From assembly GCA_030704225.1 (NCBI GenBank), contig CP131915.1:2046001-2110000 (forward strand): a stretch of 64,000 bases of DNA, written 5' to 3'. Within the stretch, counting starts at the first letter, position 1; each line of letters starts with the position of its first letter. The DNA is from Kosakonia sp. H02 (GTDB lineage Bacteria > Pseudomonadota > Gammaproteobacteria > Enterobacterales > Enterobacteriaceae). The translations under genes were made by a program, and so were the position numbers. Under the pieces are notes generated by a model. The model had not been told where the DNA came from. It was given only the letters and a program-made list of their open reading frames with translations, and did not search any database. Shown here in pieces: positions 25,962 to 34,452 of this stretch.

Positions 25962-27659
25962 TCACCGCGCCGGGGCAGGAAGCCAGGCTTCGGCAAAATC
26001 AAACCACCCGCGCGTGTTTAAGTGAATGCCCTCAACACCGGGCGGTGCGCTAATGCGGTAGTGATAATTAAACAGCGGCGTCAGAATAGCCTCATCCATA
26101 AGCGTGTAGAAAACATCCTTCAGCGCCCGTTTGCGCGCCTGTTCGTCTGGCTGGCGCTGTACGGCATCCAGCGTGGCCTGCAAATGCGCAAATTGCGGCG
26201 CGCTCAGCAGGTTCGGCCACAGCGAGTCGCAGCGCAGCCACTGCTCAAGGGTATATTCCGGCGCTTCGCCGATAAGCCTGTCGCCCATCATCAAGTCTGC
26301 CGCGGCAAACAGCGTATAGCCTTCCCAGTTCTTACTGTCATAAAAAATGACCGTCAATTCACAGCCGAGCGTAGCGAGATAATCCTTAAGCTGCTCCGCC
26401 ATGGTGTGCAGTTCCACCGGCAAATGGTAAACAAGCGTGAGCTTCTCCGGCAGCGGAACATCTTCGGCGGGCCAATCGGGCATATGCCAGCCAGGCAACA
26501 ACTCACGACTGGGGGTAATCAGGTTCTCTTCAAGCGGCAGCGTCTGCAACAGCGATGTGTGATGAATAATCTGCACCAGCCGACGTGCCTGGGCCGCGCT
26601 CAATCGTGCGCCGGGGCGCAGCGTGAGGTAACAAAAACCGAGGCTGATACTGTTACTGACCGGTTGCAAATGGCGTAACTCATCCGCTTCACCAATGGCA
26701 ATCTGCACCGGATGCCGGCAACTGGTGCCTAAATCCTGTTCAAACAGTTGCGGCGTTATCCAGTACTCCACAGCTTTGAGCAGCGGGTGCCCGAGATGGT
26801 AATGCTCGTGGCTCTCCAGCCGCACCAGTTCGCGGCTGAAGGTCACCAGGCGAAACGGCCCGGTCCCCATCAGCGGATGTTGCGGATGCGCCAGGCGGCT
26901 ACCGTAGCTGGCGAGCCGGTGCGCCAGCCAGTAGTCCGGGCGAGATAAGCGAAAGGTCAGACACCAGGGATGCGTTATTTCAATGCTCTCCACGCTTGCG
27001 AACAATTTCCGCAAGGCGGGGAGTTTAAGCAGAGCTTGCAACTGTTCATACAACTGTGCAGCGGTTACGGCGTCGCCATTGTGCCAGTGCAGCGTCGAAT
27101 GCACATGAAAGCGCCAGCACAGGCCGTTATCACTGATGTCCCAGTGGTGCGCCAGATCCCCCTGCGGCAGAAAACTGCGGTTAATGAAGCGGGTCAGCCC
27201 GCTGAAAATCTGCCCGGCGAGATGTTGTTCGGCGCGACCAGGAAGAAATCCCGGCTGGAGCGGCTCCAGCGGGCGATAGTAGGGAATACGTAATGTCGGG
27301 GTGTCGTTTTGCCACAGCCCGCCGAGAAACGGATTGAGCAAGGCGCGCAGATCGTCGGGCGCAAGCTGCGCCAGTGCCAGCGCGTTTTGCTGCTGCCCGG
27401 CATTTAGCGCCTGCTCCAGCATGTCGCGGCGCAATAACTCCGGCGTGACGATAAAATGCAGCGTTCCGCGTTTGCCACGCCCGGATTGCGACTGCCAGGC
27501 TAACCAGCCGGAAGCCTGCATTTGGCGCAGCAGCGTGCGCATATGCCGCTCGCTGCAAAAACAACGGGCCGCCAGTTCGCTAATGCTGGCGGATTGCGCT
27601 TCCCCGCCAGACGGTTGCCAGAGGCGCTGATATTGGTTGAGTCGGTTCAGTAATCTCAT
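25962..27659 (-). CDS. ybaE: SgrR-family transcriptional regulator YbaE
   Basis: An uncharacterised relative of SgrR: an N-terminal winged helix-turn-helix DNA-binding domain (residues 1-115, LAARCFCSERHMRTLLRQMQ) fused to a solute-binding-protein domain (SBP_bac_5-like, about 160-560) with RIPYYRPLEPLQPGFLPGR and YTLEQWLRCDSLWPN. The start MRLLNRLNQYQRLW gives 565 residues, close to the 566 of E. coli. Ligand and targets are unknown. Gap of 66 bp upstream to queC; cof is divergent. Confidence 0.92.
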   Translation of the reverse strand: MRLLNRLNQYQRLWQPSGGEAQSASISELAARCFCSERHMRTLLRQMQASGWLAWQSQSGRGKRGTLHFIVTPELLRRDMLEQALNAGQQQNALALAQLAPDDLRALLNPFLGGLWQNDTPTLRIPYYRPLEPLQPGFLPGRAEQHLAGQIFSGLTRFINRSFLPQGDLAHHWDISDNGLCWRFHVHSTLHWHNGDAVTAAQLYEQLQALLKLPALRKLFASVESIEITHPWCLTFRLSRPDYWLAHRLASYGSRLAHPQHPLMGTGPFRLVTFSRELVRLESHEHYHLGHPLLKAVEYWITPQLFEQDLGTSCRHPVQIAIGEADELRHLQPVSNSISLGFCYLTLRPGARLSAAQARRLVQIIHHTSLLQTLPLEENLITPSRELLPGWHMPDWPAEDVPLPEKLTLVYHLPVELHTMAEQLKDYLATLGCELTVIFYDSKNWEGYTLFAAADLMMGDRLIGEAPEYTLEQWLRCDSLWPNLLSAPQFAHLQATLDAVQRQPDEQARKRALKDVFYTLMDEAILTPLFNYHYRISAPPGVEGIHLNTRGWFDFAEAWLPAPAR

Positions 27660-27758
27660 AACCCGGAACAATAATTCTCATCTATTCACTATTACTTCCG
27701 TATATCCCACGCAATACTGGAACGCAATATGACGGCGTCACATCTGGAGAAGAAAATC

Positions 27759-28577
27759 ATGGCTCGTCTGGCCGCTTTTGACATGGATGGCACCCTGTTA
27801 ATGCCCGACCATCGTTTAGGCGATCAAACGTTGGCTACGCTGCGACGCTTGCATGAACGCGAGATCGCGCTGGCTTTCGCTACCGGTCGCCACGCGCTGG
27901 AGATGCAGTGGATTTTGAAGAATATCGGGCTGGATGCGTTTCTCATCACCGGCAACGGCACGCGCATTCACTCTGTCGAAGGGGAGACGCTCTATCGGCA
28001 GGATTTAAGCCCGGAAGTGGCCGATATCGTGCTGCACAGCAAATGGGACACGCAAGCGTCCATTCATGTTTTTAATGATTCCGGCTGGATGACGGACAAA
28101 GCCCTGCCTGAGGCTTTGCAAGCGCACGTCTATAGTGGCTTTACCTACCGGCTGGCGGATCTCAAACGTTTGCCCGCCCACGACGTGACGAAAATCTGTT
28201 TTCTTGGGGATCATGACGATCTCTGCCGCTTACGTATTCAGTTAAATGAGGTATTGGGCAACCGGGCACATTTATGTTTCTCGGCGATGGATTGCCTGGA
28301 AGTGCTGCCGGTGGGCTGTAACAAAGGCTCGGCGCTGGCGGTACTGAGCACCTCGTTAGGTTTTACGCTGCAAGAGTGCATGGCCTTTGGCGACGCGATG
28401 AATGACAGAGAGATGTTAGAGCGTGTCGGATACGGCATGATTATGGGCAACGCCATGCCGCAACTGCGCGCGGCGCTGCCGAATTTACCGGTTATTGGAC
28501 ATTGCCAGAATCAGGCGGTGTCGCACTTTTTGACCCACTGGCTGGATACACCAAATCTTCCTTATTCCCCCGAATGA
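27759..28577 (+). CDS. cof: HAD-family phosphatase Cof (HMP-PP phosphatase)
   Basis: Type IIB (Cof) HAD phosphatase; the E. coli enzyme hydrolyses the thiamine intermediate HMP-PP and other phosphates. The start MARLAAFDMDGTLL, with GGAGAAGAAAATC before it, gives 272 residues as in E. coli. Motif I is DMDGT, the lysine and motif III are CNKGSAL and GDAMNDREML. A terminator follows that overlaps the end of the next, convergent gene. Confidence 0.95.
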   Translation: MARLAAFDMDGTLLMPDHRLGDQTLATLRRLHEREIALAFATGRHALEMQWILKNIGLDAFLITGNGTRIHSVEGETLYRQDLSPEVADIVLHSKWDTQASIHVFNDSGWMTDKALPEALQAHVYSGFTYRLADLKRLPAHDVTKICFLGDHDDLCRLRIQLNEVLGNRAHLCFSAMDCLEVLPVGCNKGSALAVLSTSLGFTLQECMAFGDAMNDREMLERVGYGMIMGNAMPQLRAALPNLPVIGHCQNQAVSHFLTHWLDTPNLPYSPE

Positions 28578-28595
28578 AAAGATTTTTCCAGCGAG

Positions 28596-28623
28596 CCGAG
28601 CCCATTAAGCTCGGTTTTTTTTT
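28596..28623 (+). terminator. cof terminator
   Basis: CCGAGC (28596-28601) pairs with GCTCGG (28609-28614), followed by nine T that run into the stop codon of the convergent desulfhydrase gene. Confidence 0.85.
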
Positions 28624-29668
28624 ATGCCATCAATCGGGTGATCTGCGCCTTCCACGGCTCAATATCGCCGAGGTTCGCCGCCACCCACTGCGGATTGTAG
28701 TAGGTTTCCAGGTAGCGCTCGCCGCTGTCGCACAACAGCGTGACAATCGAACCGCTGCGCCCTTCATCGCGCAGCCGTGCGGCAAGCTGCAATGCGCCCC
28801 ACATATTGGTGCCGGTTGATGCGCCAACTTTACGGCCAAGTTGCGTTTCCAGCCACTGCGCGGTGGCAACACTTGCCGCATCCGGCACGCGCAGCATCTC
28901 ATCGACGACATCGGCAATAAACGACGGCTCCACGCGCGGGCGGCCAATGCCTTCGATTTTGCTGCCCACCAGGCTGCGCAAGCTGCTGTCGCGCTGCTGC
29001 CAGTAGTCATAAAACACCGAGTTTTCCGGATCGACCACCATCAATTGCGTGTCATAACCCTGGCAGCGGATATAACGGCCAATGGTGGCGGACGTGCCGC
29101 CAGTCCCGGCGCTCATCACAATGTATTCCGGCACCGGATGCGGCTCGTTTTTCATCTGACGGAAGATGCTATCGGCAATATTGTTGTTCCCGCGCCAGTC
29201 TGTTGCGCGCTCGGCGAAGGTGAACTGATCCATATAGTGGCCGTTCAACGCTTTCGCCAGCCGTTCGGACTCGGCGTAAATCTCGCAGGCGCTGTCAACA
29301 AAGTGGCAGCGACCGCCGTAAAACTCAATTTGCTCAACCTTGCGCTTCGCCGTGCAGTACGGCATCACCGCGATAAACGGTAACCCAAGCAGGCGCGCGA
29401 ACCAGGCCTCTGAAATCGCGGTGGAGCCGGACGACGCTTCAATAATCGTCGTGCCTTCGTTGATCCAGCCATTACATAAACCGTAGAGAAAAAGGGAGCG
29501 TGCCAGGCGGTGTTTCAGGCTGCCGGTGGGGTGGGTGCTTTCGTCTTTCAAATAGAGTTTGATGCCCGGAAAGTTCGGCAGCATCAGGCGGATCAGGTGG
29601 GTGTCTGCCGAGCGCTGTGCATCGGCGTTAATTTCATTAATGGCGTAGTTGACCCAGCGGCTTTTCAT
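28622..29668 (-). CDS. PLP-dependent L-cysteine desulfhydrase (cysteine synthase-like)
   Basis: Fold-type II PLP enzyme of the cysteine synthase superfamily. The start MKSRWVNYAINEINAD gives 348 residues. Visible are the PLP-lysine region HPTGSLKHRLAR, the substrate loop EASSGSTAISEAWFAR and the phosphate cup SAGTGGTSATIGRYIR. Gene context (head to head with decR) and family match the cysteine-inducible desulfhydrases of Pantoea (named CcdA there) and mycobacterial Cds1, which break cysteine to pyruvate, ammonia and sulfide. E. coli K-12 lacks this gene at this site. The function is inferred; a beta-elimination or synthase role on another amino acid remains possible. Confidence 0.82.
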   Translation of the reverse strand: MKSRWVNYAINEINADAQRSADTHLIRLMLPNFPGIKLYLKDESTHPTGSLKHRLARSLFLYGLCNGWINEGTTIIEASSGSTAISEAWFARLLGLPFIAVMPYCTAKRKVEQIEFYGGRCHFVDSACEIYAESERLAKALNGHYMDQFTFAERATDWRGNNNIADSIFRQMKNEPHPVPEYIVMSAGTGGTSATIGRYIRCQGYDTQLMVVDPENSVFYDYWQQRDSSLRSLVGSKIEGIGRPRVEPSFIADVVDEMLRVPDAASVATAQWLETQLGRKVGASTGTNMWGALQLAARLRDEGRSGSIVTLLCDSGERYLETYYNPQWVAANLGDIEPWKAQITRLMA

Positions 29669-29736
29669 GGCGGTTTTCCGTTTGTCATTTTGTGCCCAGT
29701 CTAGCGAAAGCCAAAGAAAAAAAGGTTGCCATTTAG

Positions 29737-29758
29737 CCTTTAGGTTAGACTCTAAAGG
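29737..29758. promoter_or_regulatory. Inverted repeat between the desulfhydrase gene and decR
   Basis: CCTTTAG (29737-29743) and CTAAAGG (29752-29758) form a perfect 7-bp inverted repeat with 8 bp between arms, in the 115-bp divergent promoter region. Its position makes it the best candidate operator for DecR, an Lrp-type regulator. No binding evidence from sequence alone. Confidence 0.55.
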
Positions 29759-29783
29759 GAAAATTATTCTCCCGGAGTGGGCA

Positions 29784-30242
29784 ATGCTAGACAAAATTGA
29801 CCGAAAGCTACTCTCTTTGCTACAGCAGGATTGTTCGCTCTCTTTGCAGGCACTGGCAGATGCCGTTAATCTGACCACCACACCTTGCTGGAAACGTCTA
29901 AAGCGACTGGAAGATGACGGGATTTTACTCGGTCGCGTCGCGGTGCTGGATGCCGAAAAACTGGGTTTAGGGTTAACGGCGTTTGTGCTGATCAAAACCC
30001 AACATCACAGCAGCGACTGGTACAACCGCTTTGTCAGTGAAGTGACACAGATGCCAGAAGTGCTAGGCTTTTGGCGTATGGCAGGCGAGTACGATTACCT
30101 GTTGCGTGTCCAGGTGGCGGATATGAAACGCTATGATGACTTCTACAAGCGGCTTGTGAACAGCGTTCCGGGTTTGTCAGATGTCACTTCTAGCTTCGCC
30201 ATGGAACAGATAAAATACACCACGGCTTTGCCCATTGAATAA
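29784..30242 (+). CDS. decR: Lrp/AsnC-family cysteine-responsive regulator DecR
   Basis: DecR (formerly YbaO) senses L-cysteine and activates cysteine detoxification genes. The start MLDKIDRKLLSLLQQD gives 152 residues as in E. coli and has AGTGGGCA before it. N-terminal HTH (ADAVNLTTTPCWKRLKRLE, residues 27-45) and C-terminal RAM effector domain (from about 64, FVLIKTQHHSS and AGEYDYLLRVQVAD) are clear. The divergent desulfhydrase is its likely local target, whereas E. coli DecR controls a distant gene. Confidence 0.94.
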   Translation: MLDKIDRKLLSLLQQDCSLSLQALADAVNLTTTPCWKRLKRLEDDGILLGRVAVLDAEKLGLGLTAFVLIKTQHHSSDWYNRFVSEVTQMPEVLGFWRMAGEYDYLLRVQVADMKRYDDFYKRLVNSVPGLSDVTSSFAMEQIKYTTALPIE

Positions 30243-30294
30243 CCCTCCCGACGGTTAACCGACCGCCGGCAAAACACGTTCAGGATGTAACCGC

Positions 30295-32058
30295 GTGCGA
30301 TTATTTGCTCAGTTAGGCTGGTATTTTCGTCGGGAATGGCAACGCTATCTCGGCGCGGTCGCCTTACTTATCATTATTGCCATCTTGCAGCTTATCCCGC
30401 CCAAAGTGGTGGGTATCGTTGTCGATGGCGTCACCCAAAAACACTTCACACACCAACAGGTGTGGATGTGGATTGCCGTACTGGTGGTCGTTGCGGTGGT
30501 CACCTATCTGCTGCGTTATGTCTGGCGCGTCTGGCTATTTGGTGCGTCATACCAGTTAGCTGTCGAACTGCGCGAAGATTTTTACCGCCAGCTTAGCCGC
30601 CAGCACCCGGAATTTTACCTGCGCCACCGCACCGGCGATTTAATGGCTCGCGCCACCAACGATGTTGATCGGGTGGTGTTTGCCGCCGGTGAAGGCGTCC
30701 TCACTCTGGTGGATTCGCTGGTGATGGGTTGCGTGGTGCTGATTGTGATGTCGACGCAAATCAGCTGGCAGCTCACGCTACTGTCGTTGTTACCGATGCC
30801 GATTATGGCGCTGGTTATCAAGCGTTACGGCGATCAACTGCATAGCCGTTTCAAAGCGGCGCAGGCGGCGTTCTCCTCGTTAAACGATCGCACCCAGGAG
30901 AGCATGACCAGCATCCGCATGATCAAAGCTTTTGGCCTGGAAGATCGCCAGTCGGCGCTGTTTGGCAGCGAAGCGGCAGACACCGGCGTGAAAAACATGC
31001 GCGTGGCGCGCGTTGATGCGCGTTTTGATCCGACCATTTATATCGCCATCGGCATGGCGAACATGCTGGCGATTGGCGGCGGCAGCTGGATGGTGGTGAA
31101 CGGTACGCTGACCCTTGGCGAGCTAACCAGCTTTGCCATGTATCTGGGCCTGATGATTTGGCCGATGCTGGCGCTGGCGTGGATGTTTAACATCGTCGAG
31201 CGCGGTAGCGCCGCTTACAGCCGTATCCGCGATATGCTGGCGGAAGCGCCGGTGGTGAGCGATGGCAGCGAACCGGTGCCCGCTGAGCGCGGTACATTAG
31301 CTATCGCTATCCGCGAATTTACCTACCCGCAGACGCAAAGCTCGGTGCTCAATAACGTCAGCGCGACGCTCGCGCCCGGCCAGATGCTGGGCATTTGCGG
31401 CCCGACCGGGGCCGGGAAAAGTACCCTGTTGTCGTTAATTCAGCGCCATTTCGATGTCGAGAGCGGCGATATCCGTTTTCACGACATTCCGCTCACGCGC
31501 CTGAAACTGGATAGCTGGCGCAGCCGCCTGGCGGTGGTCAACCAGACGCCGTTCCTGTTTTCCGATACCGTAGGCAATAACATTGCCCTGGGCAAACCGG
31601 GCGCGACGCAAGACGAGATCGAGCATGTGGCGAAACTCGCCAGCGTGCATGACGATATTCTGCGTCTGCCGCAGGGGTATGACACCGAAGTGGGTGAGCG
31701 CGGCGTGATGCTCTCCGGCGGGCAAAAACAGCGCATTTCCATTGCCCGCGCGCTGCTGCTTAACGCCGAAATCCTGCTCCTTGATGATGCGTTATCCGCC
31801 GTGGACGGGCGCACCGAACATCAGATTTTGCATAACCTGCGCCAGTGGGGGGAAGGACGCACCGTCATTATCAGCGCGCATCGCCTGTCGGCGTTGACGG
31901 AAGCCAGTGAGATTATCGTTATGCAACATGGACATATCGCCCAGCGCGGCCAACATGAACAGCTTGCGCGCCAGCCCGGCTGGTATCGCGATATGTATCG
32001 CTATCAGCAACTGGAAGCGGCGCTGGATGATGTTCCACAGGAGGAGAGCGATGCGTAA
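30295..32058 (+). CDS. mdlA: ABC exporter half-transporter MdlA (SmdA)
   Basis: Inner-membrane type IV ABC half-transporter that pairs with MdlB; a multidrug-like exporter whose physiological substrate is unclear. It starts with GTG. The 587 residues comprise a six-helix membrane domain (1-320) and an ATPase domain with Walker A GPTGAGKST and signature LSGGQKQR. Walker B is followed by Asp instead of the catalytic Glu (LLLLDDALSAVDG), the degenerate form also known in E. coli MdlA. The last 8 bases overlap mdlB. decR ends 52 bp upstream. Confidence 0.95.
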   Translation: MRLFAQLGWYFRREWQRYLGAVALLIIIAILQLIPPKVVGIVVDGVTQKHFTHQQVWMWIAVLVVVAVVTYLLRYVWRVWLFGASYQLAVELREDFYRQLSRQHPEFYLRHRTGDLMARATNDVDRVVFAAGEGVLTLVDSLVMGCVVLIVMSTQISWQLTLLSLLPMPIMALVIKRYGDQLHSRFKAAQAAFSSLNDRTQESMTSIRMIKAFGLEDRQSALFGSEAADTGVKNMRVARVDARFDPTIYIAIGMANMLAIGGGSWMVVNGTLTLGELTSFAMYLGLMIWPMLALAWMFNIVERGSAAYSRIRDMLAEAPVVSDGSEPVPAERGTLAIAIREFTYPQTQSSVLNNVSATLAPGQMLGICGPTGAGKSTLLSLIQRHFDVESGDIRFHDIPLTRLKLDSWRSRLAVVNQTPFLFSDTVGNNIALGKPGATQDEIEHVAKLASVHDDILRLPQGYDTEVGERGVMLSGGQKQRISIARALLLNAEILLLDDALSAVDGRTEHQILHNLRQWGEGRTVIISAHRLSALTEASEIIVMQHGHIAQRGQHEQLARQPGWYRDMYRYQQLEAALDDVPQEESDA

Positions 32059-33829
32059 TTTCACTCGCCAGTGGCCGACGCTGAAACGCCTGCTGGTCTA
32101 CGGAAAACCGTGGCGCAAACCGCTGAGCAAAGCGGTAGTCATGCTGTGGATCGCGGCGATTGCCGAAGTCTCCGGCCCGGCGCTGATCAGTTATTTCATC
32201 GATAACATGGTGGCAAAAAGTTACCTGCCGCTCGGCCTGGTCGCCGGGCTGGCGGCGGCTTATGTCGGCCTGCAACTGCTGGCGGCGGCGCTACATTACG
32301 CGCAAGCCTTGCTGTTTAACCAGGCGGCGGTCGGCGTGGTGCAGCAATTGCGCACCGATGTGATGGATGCCGCTTTGCGCCAGCCGCTGAGCGAGTTTGA
32401 CACCCAACCGGTTGGGCAGATTATCTCCCGTGTGACCAACGATACCGAAGTGATCCGCGATCTTTACGTCACGGTGGTCGCCACCGTGCTGCGCAGCGCG
32501 GCGCTAATTGGCGCGATGCTGGTTGCTATGTTCAGCCTCGACTGGCGCATGGCGCTGGTGGCGATGGGTATCTTCCCGGCGGTATTGATTGTGATGCTGC
32601 TTTACCAGCGTTACAGCACGCCGATTGTGCGGCGCATGCGTGCCTATCTCGCTGATATTAATGATGGCTTTAATGAAATCATTAACGGCATGAGCGTTAT
32701 TCAGCAGTTTCGCCAGCAGGCGCGCTTTGGCGAGCGCATGAGCGATGCCAGCCGCTCGCACTATCTGGCGCGGATGCAAACCCTGCGCCTCGACGGCTTC
32801 CTGCTGCGCCCGCTATTGAGTCTGTTCTCAGCGCTGGTGCTGTGCGGCCTGTTGATGCTGTTTGGTTTTTCCTCCGTCGGGACGGTGGAAGTCGGGGTGC
32901 TGTATGCCTTTATCAGCTATCTCGGCCGCCTGAATGAGCCGTTAATTGAACTGACGACGCAGCAATCCATGTTGCAGCAGGCGGTGGTTGCCGGTGAACG
33001 CGTCTTTGAATTGATGGATCGTCCGCGCCAGACCTACGGCTACGACGATACGCCGCTGCAAAGCGGGGCTATTGATATCGATAATGTCTCGTTTGCTTAC
33101 CGTGAAGACCAACTGGTATTGCAGGATATCTCCTTGCAGGTTGCGCCCCGCAGCTTTGTCGCGCTGGTTGGGCATACCGGCAGCGGGAAAAGTACCCTCG
33201 CCAGTTTGTTAATGGGGTATTACCCGCTCACGAAAGGGGAGATCCGCCTCGATGGGCGTCCGCTCTCTGCGCTGGGGCATTCCGCGCTGCGTAAAGGCGT
33301 GGCGATGGTGCAGCAGGATCCGGTCGTGCTGGCGGACAGCTTCTTCGCCAACGTGACGCTGGGGCGTGATATCAGCGAAGAGCAGGTATGGCAGGCGCTG
33401 GAAACGGTGCAACTGGCGGATTTGGCCCGCACGATGAGCGACGGCATTTATACGCGGCTGGGCGAGCAGGGCAACAATCTCTCCGTTGGGCAGAAGCAGT
33501 TGCTGGCGCTGGCGCGTGTGCTGGTGGACGCGCCGCAAATTCTGATTCTTGATGAAGCGACGGCAAATATCGATTCCGGCACCGAGCAGGCAATCCAGCA
33601 GGCGCTGGCGGCGGTGCGTGAACACACCACGCTTGTGGTGATTGCGCACCGTTTGTCGACCATTGTTGAGGCAGAAACCATCCTGGTGCTGCATCGCGGC
33701 CAGGCCGTTGAGCGCGGTACGCATCAGCAATTGCTGGCGGCAAAAGGGCGCTACTTCCAGATGTATCAACTGCAACTGGCGGGCGAAGAACTGGCCGCCA
33801 GCGCGCGGGAAGAGTCGCTTATCGCGTAA
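32051..33829 (+). CDS. mdlB: ABC exporter half-transporter MdlB (SmdB)
   Basis: Partner of MdlA. The start MRNFTRQWPTLKRLL is chosen because it follows GGAGAGCG inside the end of mdlA and gives 592 residues; longer upstream frames run through mdlA. Six membrane helices, then an ATPase domain with Walker A GHTGSGKST, Walker B ILILDEATANID with the catalytic Glu, and a non-canonical signature LSVGQKQL. With MdlA this makes one competent and one degenerate ATP site, as in other heterodimeric exporters. Confidence 0.95.
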   Translation: MRNFTRQWPTLKRLLVYGKPWRKPLSKAVVMLWIAAIAEVSGPALISYFIDNMVAKSYLPLGLVAGLAAAYVGLQLLAAALHYAQALLFNQAAVGVVQQLRTDVMDAALRQPLSEFDTQPVGQIISRVTNDTEVIRDLYVTVVATVLRSAALIGAMLVAMFSLDWRMALVAMGIFPAVLIVMLLYQRYSTPIVRRMRAYLADINDGFNEIINGMSVIQQFRQQARFGERMSDASRSHYLARMQTLRLDGFLLRPLLSLFSALVLCGLLMLFGFSSVGTVEVGVLYAFISYLGRLNEPLIELTTQQSMLQQAVVAGERVFELMDRPRQTYGYDDTPLQSGAIDIDNVSFAYREDQLVLQDISLQVAPRSFVALVGHTGSGKSTLASLLMGYYPLTKGEIRLDGRPLSALGHSALRKGVAMVQQDPVVLADSFFANVTLGRDISEEQVWQALETVQLADLARTMSDGIYTRLGEQGNNLSVGQKQLLALARVLVDAPQILILDEATANIDSGTEQAIQQALAAVREHTTLVVIAHRLSTIVEAETILVLHRGQAVERGTHQQLLAAKGRYFQMYQLQLAGEELAASAREESLIA

Positions 33830-33908
33830 TGCACCAAAATTAAGCACGTAACCCACAGCAACCTCTGTTGGTGCAAAAATGTAACGCATCATGCACTGCC
33901 ATGGTGCG
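33830..33908 (+). promoter_or_regulatory. NtrC-like enhancer sites upstream of glnK-amtB
   Basis: TGCACTGCCATGGTGCG at 33892-33908 fits the NtrC site (TGCACCAnnnTGGTGCA) well; TGCACCAAAATTAAGCA at 33830-33846 fits one half well; TTGGTGCA at 33869-33876 is a further half site. All lie about 110-215 bp before the sigma54 promoter, as expected for an enhancer. Confidence 0.7.
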
Positions 33909-34014
33909 TTTTTCTTTGTTGGGAACATTCCGAACGGCGGGGCAGAATTTTCCCGCCTCATTCCCTCCTTGTCCCGTCTCCTTAAGGCGCTGAAAACGTC
34001 TTTGTTTTCATTTT

Positions 34015-34030
34015 TGGCACACCGCTTGCA
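34015..34030 (+). promoter_or_regulatory. sigma54 promoter of glnK-amtB
   Basis: TGGCAC (34015-34020), five bases, TTGCA (34026-34030): an essentially perfect -24/-12 sigma54 promoter. Transcription would start near 34041, 42 bp before glnK. Together with the NtrC sites it indicates nitrogen-limitation control. Confidence 0.92.
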
Positions 34031-34082
34031 ATACCTTCTGCGTGTTAGCTGCGGCCATTATCGAATTCGACTGGAGGGATTT

Positions 34083-34421
34083 ATGAAGCTGGTTACCGTG
34101 GTGATTAAGCCATTCAAACTTGAAGATGTGCGTGAAGCGCTCTCTTCTATTGGTATTCAAGGGCTGACCGTGACTGAAGTGAAAGGCTTCGGGCGTCAGA
34201 AGGGTCATGCCGAGCTGTACCGCGGTGCGGAATATAGCGTCAATTTCCTGCCCAAAGTGAAAATTGATGTGGCGATCGCTGACGATCAGCTGGATGAGGT
34301 TATTGATGTCATCAGCAAAGCGGCCTACACCGGAAAGATTGGCGACGGCAAAATTTTCGTTGCCGAGCTGCAACGCGTCATTCGTATTCGTACCGGCGAA
34401 GCCGACGAAGCGGCACTGTAA
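34083..34421 (+). CDS. glnK: Nitrogen regulatory protein P-II 2 (GlnK)
   Basis: Trimeric PII signal protein that plugs AmtB when nitrogen is plentiful and is uridylylated when it is scarce. The start MKLVTVVIKPFKLEDV, after GGAGGGATTT, gives 112 residues. The T-loop with Tyr51 (ELYRGAEYSVNF) and the 2-oxoglutarate/ATP-binding segments (GFGRQKG, YTGKIGDGKIFV) are intact. It is followed by amtB after 31 bp, the near-universal pair. Confidence 0.98.
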   Translation: MKLVTVVIKPFKLEDVREALSSIGIQGLTVTEVKGFGRQKGHAELYRGAEYSVNFLPKVKIDVAIADDQLDEVIDVISKAAYTGKIGDGKIFVAELQRVIRIRTGEADEAAL

Positions 34422-34452
34422 TACCTGGCACACAGTGATAGGGATTGGAACA

